The notes below the pieces were generated by a model. The model worked only from the letters and a program-made list of their open reading frames with translations, was not told the origin of the DNA and did not search any database. The position numbers and the translations under genes are program-made. Shown here piece after piece: positions 56,485-64,000 of a stretch of DNA of 64,000 bases; the stretch's first letter is position 1, and every line of letters starts with the position of its first letter. The stretch spans positions 124,001 through 188,000 of the forward strand of contig BSBN01000860.1 of NCBI GenBank assembly GCA_027924645.1. The letters run 5' to 3'. Source of the DNA: Cunninghamia lanceolata (Eukaryota > Streptophyta > Pinopsida > Cupressales > Cupressaceae).

Positions 56485-59400
56485 TGTTGGTCATGATGTT
56501 AGTCATTCACAAACATAGAATAAAAGTTACACAACAACCTTTACTCATCTTGAAAGATACGATGAATTCAAAGAATTCATGATCCCAAGTCTCCGTTGAT
56601 TAGGTCTTAATCTACTGACGTTACTCAGGGGTTGATGTGTGTTGCTGTTTTCCATTCAGGGGCCTTACGTGTTTCTGCACTGTTCATCATCATCATCTTC
56701 AAATATCCTGCTCTGGATGTTCGCTCTGCATAAGTCTCCAACAATTCTACCTCTGCACTGTAAATTTAGTCAAATAATGTGCATACAGGCTGATATTTGC
56801 ATGATTTCTACCATTATTTATAATTCTTTGCATGATATTTTCAGTACTACATGCATTTAACTCAAATATGCTAAGGATCTTCAGTTACCTACGGGATTTC
56901 AGCATATTTCACTGTTTCTGCTTGTTATTTATCATGATTTGCAGTTATGGTGATGAATTAATGAAATTGAAAAAAGGAAAAGGGTTAGAGAGTGAGATTC
57001 CCAAAATTACTGGACTTAGATCACTGATTCACATACAAGCTCCCATACTTGCAATGAAAAGAAGGAAAACTAGAAATCATACTTCACCAGGACATTCCAC
57101 AAATCCGCATGATCTAGTGCAAAGCTTCAAAGGAAAGTTGACAACAACATGTAATGAAATGAAAGCGCTTCCAGTTGAACACAGCATTCACCAGTACATA
57201 TCCAGAAATCAACAAGAAGATTACGTAAAATTTACAATCGGGATGTAATCTGGAACTTCATATTCATTCAGTATGCTCAAGAACAGGTACATTTACAGTG
57301 ATCTGAAGAAAGAACCTTGACATTTCAACAATTCTCTCCTCATTAGTCTTAGTAATCCGATCTCCTAACTTATTCTACAGTAATTGACTTTTTGCGCCAG
57401 ATGCGTCTGTGTATTCTAATGTATTCCCCCCTTTTCTAATGACAAGCTCTGGCTCTTATATAGAACAACTGCCAGAAAACGGTTACAATGATCCAAGGAT
57501 CAGGATCTTCTCATAACAAACAACGGTCCAGATGAAAAGCACATGCTTCGTCAGTTAGCAAATGTACAGCTGGCACAGAATATTCCAGCATCTCCAACTT
57601 GATTCGGTCTCCAGCTGGCGAACAGCATATTTGACAATATCCTCCTCATTTCTGGCTCATGTTGCCTCCATGCGCAACTTTGTAATGCTCAGCCTCAGTA
57701 GCATCATCATGATTTCCACGCTCAGCTTCAGCAGCATCATGACTTCAATGTTCAGCTTCAGCAGCATCATGATGATTTCCTGCAAGTAAACAGACAAACA
57801 CTAAGTTCATCATCATCATGATAAACATCAGGAAGTAAACACTTTATTAAACATACCTCCCCATGTGCAGCCACAGGCAATCAGGCTTTACCTGTGAAAA
57901 ATATGCACTAAATGCATAAACGGCATAAAAACAACCAGGTCAACCCTCGTTGACCAAAATCAGGCAGTCGGGCTTTCAAATTTCTATCGCTTCATGTTTT
58001 TGCCCATTTTCTTGTATATCGGGTTCGAAATATGATGATGATGATCTCAGATTATACAAAGAAATAATCGCCTTTCAACCATCCTTAGAATCCGGCTTTG
58101 CATCATCATCATATTTGCATCGGCGTGACTACATATGATCAGGGTGACAATTTTACCTTAGGCCGACGGCAACAGTTATACCGACGCCAAAAATCATGAT
58201 GATGACCAACTATATATCTTCAAAGTGGCCGCAGGATATCACAAAAATATGATGATCCTCCTTTCCTAATGCTCTGATGAAAAGCACATCAGGATGTTTT
58301 GTTCTTGCATATTCGGGAAAGAAAGACAACGTCATCATCATCATGATGAAGACAAACAGGAGGACTTGGAAAATGATCCTGCCGCTGAGGAAAATCATGA
58401 TGACGTCATCGTCATCATCAGGCTTGGTTAAAATGCAAAGGGATGACGTCACCGTCATGTTTCGTTACGATCAGGAGGTAAATGGAATATCGGGTTCCCT
58501 CTAAGGAAGATGATCAGGTCATGAAGGCAGTATGACCCTTTTTCGGCCAAGGCAATCCGCTCGAAAGATCAGGATGATGAACATCATCATCATCATATTC
58601 GCATTGGGTGACTTAAAATATGATCCTGCTGAAAGTCCTGATGACGTCATCAGGATATCCGGGGCTTGTGTTAATCCTCGAAGATGACGTCATCAGTCAT
58701 CATCATATTGGCGAAATGGATCACGCCTTGGAAAATATCCTGCCGAAGGACAAAGGTGATGGTGACGTCATCGTCATCATCATATTTGCAAAAGGTTATA
58801 CTCGTCGGCAGGATGATATTACAAACTGTTGGGAGAGACGAACAAGATCATGATGATCTTGTTCAACATGACTTAAAAAAATGAAAATCACCCTCCGCTT
58901 CGAAAGATAAGGTGATCATCATGATCACGCAAAAGGAGGTCAGGAGGATATTAGGAAATGCCGGGTCTCGAAATATCATGATGATGTTGATCACCAAGAC
59001 TGTCGTGCGCGCGCAAATTATGCAGATGGCAGATTTCCCTAAGTAAGGTGATATTATAATATCAGCATGATATTATAATATCGGGTGATGTTGGAATATC
59101 ATGATGATGCTCGCAATGTTTCTAAGGTTACTCGACGGGTAAAACACACTAGCACTTAAGATTGACGTCCGGATGCTTCGGGACTGCATGATTTTTATTA
59201 GGCGATAGAGTAAGATCATGATGATGACCTTTGGCGACACAAAAGACCGCCCGACGGGAAAGGATTAATACGACTTAAACTTGACGTCTGGATGTTTCGA
59301 CCTCAGGATATTATCGGGGGGCTTTTCAAATATCATGATGATGATGTTCATATAGCAATTATCAGGTTTGACCAAAACTTTGACTGCTCACAACTCCCTC

Positions 59401-59666
59401 ATATGGACGAATTTTCAAGTGATGCAAAAGGCAAACCTGCATGAAATTTCAAGCTCTTTCCAACCATGAAGTCATAGAAACAAAATATGAACTTTGACAA
59501 ACTAACCTCATGATGATGACCTTATCCCATCCTGACCTTCATGATGATGATGCACCTGACTTAATTTTTTACCAAAACCGCCAGAAACAGACAACACAAG
59601 CCAAAACAAAAGCTGGGTCCCTGTTTTGCCAAGTCAAAATGGGGCGTGTTGTGTAACCACACAACA
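56485..59666 (-). repeat. 5' LTR of the Tat-like element
   Basis: 3182 bp, nearly identical to 44960-48140. Differences seen: one near 56515, one near 57350, one near 57503, two at 57690-57765, one near 58823, one substitution plus one inserted base near 58877, one near 59199 and one near 59289. All substitutions are C/T or G/A. TATA box at 57456-57463. It is the copy that would drive transcription. Confidence 0.95.
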
Positions 59667-60290
59667 GGACTGACTTGGAAGGGTTGACTGGTCAGTGGAA
59701 TGTTCAGGTGGGAAACACATTTTTGAGTTGGTTGGAGAATTTGTTTCAACATGGATCTTTATATGCCTACAAGGATCTCCCCTTTCTAGTCATTTGAGGC
59801 ATCTGGTTGGATAGAAATGCCTCTACTTCTAGGACAAATTGATTCCTACCTTTCAATGCTCATCACAGATAAAATATTTATTCGCACATTTTAAAATTAA
59901 AAAGAAAGTCAACATATTGAGGTCCTTAAACCCCTTGCTAATAGATAAATCTAGGCCTTGGGGTTTTTTTGATGGGGCTTGTCAAGGAAATCTTATTATC
60001 TATGGAGCAGTAGGTTTATTATTTCTAAATCCTCAACACTTCCTCTCTTTCAATGCTTGTTTGGGGTAGAGCACTAATAATTTTGTTGAAATTATGGCTT
60101 TGAAACTCCTATTTTTATTGGAAAAGGATAGAGGATTGGATCAATTGTAGGTTTTTTGGTGATTTTGAAGTTGTCATTAAACGGTTTAATGAGATTTATC
60201 AGGTTGAGAACTTGTTCCTATTGATGGATGTTTTAGCACATCAACTCAAGTATAATGAAGGTCATTCTACTTCTCCTAAAAGGTAACCTA
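59667..60290 (+). pseudogene. LINE ORF2: C-terminal RNase H, broken
   Basis: Continues the interrupted LINE. At about 59950, RPWGFFDGACQGN with YGAVGLLFL, then NNFVEIMALKLLFLL (near 60075-60120), form the RNase H (RVT_3-type) domain found at the C-terminus of some plant LINE ORF2 proteins: Asp in FFDGA, Glu in VEIMAL. Stops and shifts are frequent. Recognisable coding ends near 60290. Confidence 0.75.
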
Positions 60291-61213
60291 ATGATGTTTC
60301 GTTTACCCCAAGGTCCCTATTTTGTTGGGTCACAGTAGTGTTAGAACAACAAAGTGGACATTGTGAGTGTTTATTCAAGGGGCCTCTACTTGCAATATCA
60401 ATTTGGATCGCTAAGCAGCCTTTGATAGGTAGATGATCAATTAAGTGTAGGATACTAATCTACTTCTACTCTATGTAAAGAAAAGGAAAAAGAGGTTAGG
60501 GTTTAGAAGGAAAAGAAAATGAAAAATGATTTGGACTGCCTCTGCACCTACCTTTTCACCTCATCTAACAATGTTAGTGAGATTCAAACTAAACAAACAA
60601 TGGATGAACAATATTCCACACAATCTTGTACATTACAAGTGCAAGATTCTAAGGAAAAGAAGCAGAAGAACAAGGAATTGAAAACACCATATTACATGTG
60701 TAGAATTCAAAAACCCTATTCAACCACCGAGCTTATAATTTAGCAATTAAGCACAAGATTCACCAACATATGCTATATGCAAGAAAAAGAAACACAAGTA
60801 CATTACCACCATAGGGCAGAAACATAGGAATAGATCCAAAAAAATGTCTTCTCATTAAATGGAAAAATGTTGGTAGATTACAAAAGAGTAGTATTCACAC
60901 ACCCTATATGCATATCAAGTATGCCACTTACATGCCATCTAAAATACAAGTATAGCTTGCGCTCACACAAGTTCTCTATGTTTCCCCCCATATAAATGTT
61001 CAAAATTTCCCTTTTATATATGAGGTTTCTATTGTTTACATTACAGATTTTGACTGTAGTTGGCCTGAATAGTGCCATTACACAAGTTACATTACACAAT
61101 TTGGCCCTTGTTAGCCTGAGTAGTGCCATTATACACAAATGAGGTCGGCCTCATCAAAGAATGGAAGAAAGAAAGAAAGAATCAAAGAATAATGAGAGTG
61201 AAGAAGAAGGATG
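60291..61213. other. Non-coding DNA without recognised content
   Basis: No conserved domain or repeat recognised. A short GAAA microsatellite lies at about 61165-61180. Confidence 0.45.
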
Positions 61214-63985
61214 TTATGCTTCCTCTCCAAATTGACCTTTGAAGGTAGTGGCAACATCTTGAATTCCATTCATATTCAGACCATTATGATACTTATTCTT
61301 GATCTGCTATGAATATGATGACTGCTTGAGTTAGTCCTGTATTCAAGCCAAGTCAACTAACTGCTCTTGAAACTTAGTAAAGAGGGCCTTCAGTCTCATC
61401 AAATTGTCAATGCCTTTATCTAAGAGTTGTTACTGAAAAAAGTTTGAGAACTCTTTTATTATCCTAACTGTAGGGAAGACCATCGAGGATTCATCCTTAA
61501 ACTGGCAGGGGATGAAGTCTATCAATGCTTCTACATTACCTAACCCCTACTTAGCTGCATCAATCTTTGTCTGTAATTTGTCCTTGAACTTCTGTAGTAG
61601 CTTGGCCCTAAGCTTCCTTGCCTTGATCCATTCTACAATTATGGATCATCTTTCTCCAAAATTCTTGATTGTAAAATTGTGTTTTGAGGCATAGCCTCCA
61701 TCTTTGTCAAAATTGGGAGGTATTCCTTCTAGATTAGTAGCTCATCATCAATGCTGCTTCTTGGGCTCTCAACTGCCTCCAACTCTCCCCTAATAACATG
61801 GTACATCTTCAGTGCTTCCCTGATTGTTGCTTTGCCAAGGGTTTCTAATGAATCCTTCCAGGCTATAGCAATAGGAAGGATGCCAAATGGATTTGAGACT
61901 AAGTTATCTTTGGTTATGGCCTCCATTAGAGCAAGAGCAGGGACACTAGAATTAATTGGTCCCGCCAAGTGTGTAATATAGGCTGACAATTATGTCACCA
62001 GCTTCTTCAGCTCCTCCTTGGTGACCTCATCTTTCTTCATATGGTCCAAAATTGCAGCTACAACATTAGTTAAAGCATTTTTATCTCCTTCCTAGGTCCT
62101 TGAACCTAGGATCACTTGTTGGATTTTGTATTCTTGAGAGGTCATTGCTGCCTCCTCTTTATCTACCAATGGCATTACTATTTGAGCCATTCTAATCCCT
62201 TGCTCATTGGTAGAGATGTGAGAGAGGATCCTGGTTCTTTTACCTTTGGGAGGGGCTCCCAACACTTGTGCAACAATAGCCAGGTCATCCTCTTCAATGT
62301 AGGTTCTCTTCCTCTTCTCCACAGTCTTATTATGCTAGACTAGAAGTCCTATTTCAGATTCTGTGTCTCTTGGTAGAGAAGGGGCTGGTATTGGAGATGG
62401 AGTCCTTGTGGGTGAGGGAGTCAAAATTTGAGTCTTCCCTGATTCCTCAGACTCCCCACCTAATTCATCTTGTTGTCCAGAGGAAATATTCTCAACAAGC
62501 TCATCTAATAAAGGCCCCTGGTCACCCAAAATCTCCCCAAAATTAAAAATTTCCTTTGCTCTATCCTTAGCATCCTCTTCATGTTTCTCTACTTGTTTAT
62601 CCTTCGTTGCCTTAGGCCTATCAACTCTATCCTAGTCCTCAACTGATGGGATGGCTTCTTTCTTAGATTACTCCCCTACTGTTTGAATTGTTGCAAGAGG
62701 AGTTTCTGTGCTAGGTGGAACAAGAGAAAGGGGAGTGGGAAGAGTGTAGAAGGTGGAGGTTGAGAAGGAATTGAAGGTGAGGGAGGTGTAGGTGATGTTA
62801 GAGATGCTTGTTCAGTGGGGAGATGGAGGTGGTGAAGTGGATGATGGAATAAATTTTATCTCAGTTTGCAGAGGCAGTGGAGATAAGAATAGGTGGAGTC
62901 CAGTAGAGGTGATGGTAGGACCAGGAGTGGAGGCCACTTTGAACCCCTCAAAAGTAAGAGTGGAGGCCCTTGTTGATATCTTTTGAGACAAGGGTATAGT
63001 GTGTTCTTCTTGTTCTTCCTCTGACTCAATATTGACTGCCACTGTCTTTTGCTTGCCTTTGGTGGTGGCAGGGCCAGTCTCCTTAGCTCTAGGTGCTACA
63101 GTAGGGGCTTGATTCTCTATCTTCTTGTCTTTCTTCTTTTCTCCCTTTGAGCTTTCTACCTCCTTGGTTGGATAGGGGTTTATTATTGGATAAGGCTACC
63201 TCATCTAAGCCTTAGTTCTCCTTAGAATTTCCTTGGCCCTATTTTCAATAGAAGTGTCTTTAGGTTGATCCCACTTAATGGGGGCCAAGGGGAGGTTGTA
63301 AACCTTCCTTTCTTCATAAGAGGGGTCAAGTACAACACCATCCTCCTTCATACCCTTGGGGACCTTAGGGAGGTAAATCCAATCTTTTCAACAAATAAAG
63401 ATTGAGCCTGTAATAATCTTTTTTTCTGACCTCATGGTCATCTATGCAACTCTCCCAGTGGTCATCCAAGGCACATTCATGAACATACTAGCTTCCAATC
63501 AATGGACTGACCCATCCAATTGGGTCAAATCTGCTTCTGATGTTGTCAAAGGAACATAGGGAAAGGATAGCCAGCTTAGACTCCGCATGCCTTGTATTGA
63601 TGATATTATGGCATGAGTATTCACCCACCTTGATGGGGAATTTAAAACTAGATTTATGCTTGCTAGCTATGAGTTTGTACACCTTAGAGACCTACCTGCA
63701 TATTTCTAACAAAATGACATTGTCATTGGGTACTGGGGTAGCTTGTAGGGTGCTTTATCAAAGCACATAACCCTAATGTATGTGAAAGTTTGAAACTGGA
63801 TGCATCAACTACCCCACTTAGCAAGCTCTTCAGCTGCTTCCACTGATATCCTTTGAGAATAATCATTCTCCAAACCCCTAATCATAGCATACACACAAGT
63901 ATCATTTACAGTACAAAAGCTTTTCATGCTGGTCATTAGCTCCAGTTGAGGGAAATGATCATATACCAAGCCTTCTCCCTATTGG
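61214..63985 (-). pseudogene. Decayed large protein-coding region, family unknown
   Basis: Minus-strand pieces in shifting frames have real-protein character from about 63980 down to a TAA at 61216-61214. The N-terminal part (63980-63350) has aromatic/charged motifs such as FTYIRVMCFD, SRFDPIGWVSP and DDHWESCIDDHEVR. The middle (63250-62340) is Lys/Glu- and then Ser/Thr/Pro-rich (TPSPTRTPSPIPAPS). A basic EKRKRTYIEEDDLAI block and a helical region (61990-61730) follow. The C-terminal part (61680-61220) looks coiled-coil (KLLQKFKDKLQTKID). I cannot name the family. It may be an accessory frame of a retrotransposon or a decayed host gene. The region continues past the window edge. Confidence 0.4.
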
Positions 63986-64000
63986 AGAGAGCCCATCTAC

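Larger units (their letters stand above)
44960..59666 (-). mobile_element. Tat-like Ty3/Gypsy retrotransposon, complete and young
   Basis: 14,707-bp minus-strand element with perfect 5-bp target duplication GGACT (44955-44959 and 59667-59671) inside a LINE. LTRs are 3181 bp (44960-48140) and 3182 bp (56485-59666), TGTTGGTCATG to CCACACAACA. By eye they differ by nine transitions and one indel, about 0.3%. The internal region holds a nearly open gag-pol (56008-48978) and about 840 bp of 3' non-coding sequence. RT motifs (MPFGLINAGATF, YMDD), a second RNase H and the gag/protease style suggest the Tat group of Gypsy. It has two visible lesions, a lost start codon and an RT frameshift. Confidence 0.93.
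43430..60290 (+). mobile_element. LINE (L1-like) ORF2 remnant split by the Tat-like element
   Basis: RT and zinc-binding parts of a plant LINE ORF2 lie at 43430-44959. The downstream part with an RNase H domain continues at 59667. The break is exactly the Tat-like insertion with its GGACT duplication (44955-44959 and 59667-59671). Endonuclease and ORF1 are absent, as expected for a 5'-truncated LINE. The poly(A) end is not visible. The LINE is older than the insertion and carries many stops. Confidence 0.85.

Overview
The window looks like nuclear DNA of a seed plant with a large, repeat-dense genome. A gymnosperm is my suspicion, but nothing here proves it. I find no intact host gene, rRNA, tRNA or CRISPR. 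About three quarters of the window is assignable to retrotransposons of plant type: Ty1/Copia, Ty3/Gypsy chromoviruses, a gag-only LTR element, a Tat-like Gypsy element and LINEs. Most are pseudogenes. Many stops fall where a Gln or Arg codon is expected (CAG to TAG, CGA to TGA), as expected for long-methylated DNA.

Layout. 1-3243: 3' part of a decayed Copia element with its 3' LTR. 3244-5321: AT-rich DNA, then a Copia LTR (minus strand) with its primer-binding site. 6366-28000: a three-level nest. The outermost element is a minus-strand gag-only LTR element (TSD GAGTT/GAGTC). Its right LTR is split by chromovirus A (13479-27510, TSD TGAAG). The left LTR of chromovirus A is split in turn by chromovirus B (14158-21716, TSD GTAAG). 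28001-33141: unassigned DNA with a decayed LINE ORF1 (29590-31720, minus). 33142-34324: a truncated chromovirus C (integrase plus chromodomain). Its 3' LTR is split by a complete Copia element (34440-40918, minus, TSD GTAAT). 43430-60290: a LINE ORF2 (plus) split by a complete Tat-like Gypsy element of 14.7 kb (44960-59666, minus, TSD GGACT). 61214-64000: a decayed, unidentified coding region on the minus strand.

The Tat-like element is the most notable part. Its two 3.18-kb LTRs differ by about nine substitutions (all transitions) and one indel by eye, so it is by far the youngest insertion. Its polyprotein is almost open from end to end: gag, protease, a spacer with a duplicated Cys-His module, an extra RNase H placed before the reverse transcriptase, RT, the original Gypsy RNase H (catalytic residues apparently lost) and integrase. 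It nevertheless appears to have lost its start codon and to carry a short frameshifting deletion in RT. Each LTR carries five perfect TGACGTCA palindromes within 370 bp, a possible bZIP-responsive enhancer.

Chronology from nesting and LTR divergence (by eye): gag-only element and chromovirus A oldest (about 8-9% LTR divergence), then chromovirus B and the 34-41 kb Copia element (a few percent), then the Tat-like element (about 0.3%). Element names (chromovirus A/B/C, Copia 1/2) are labels used only in this report.
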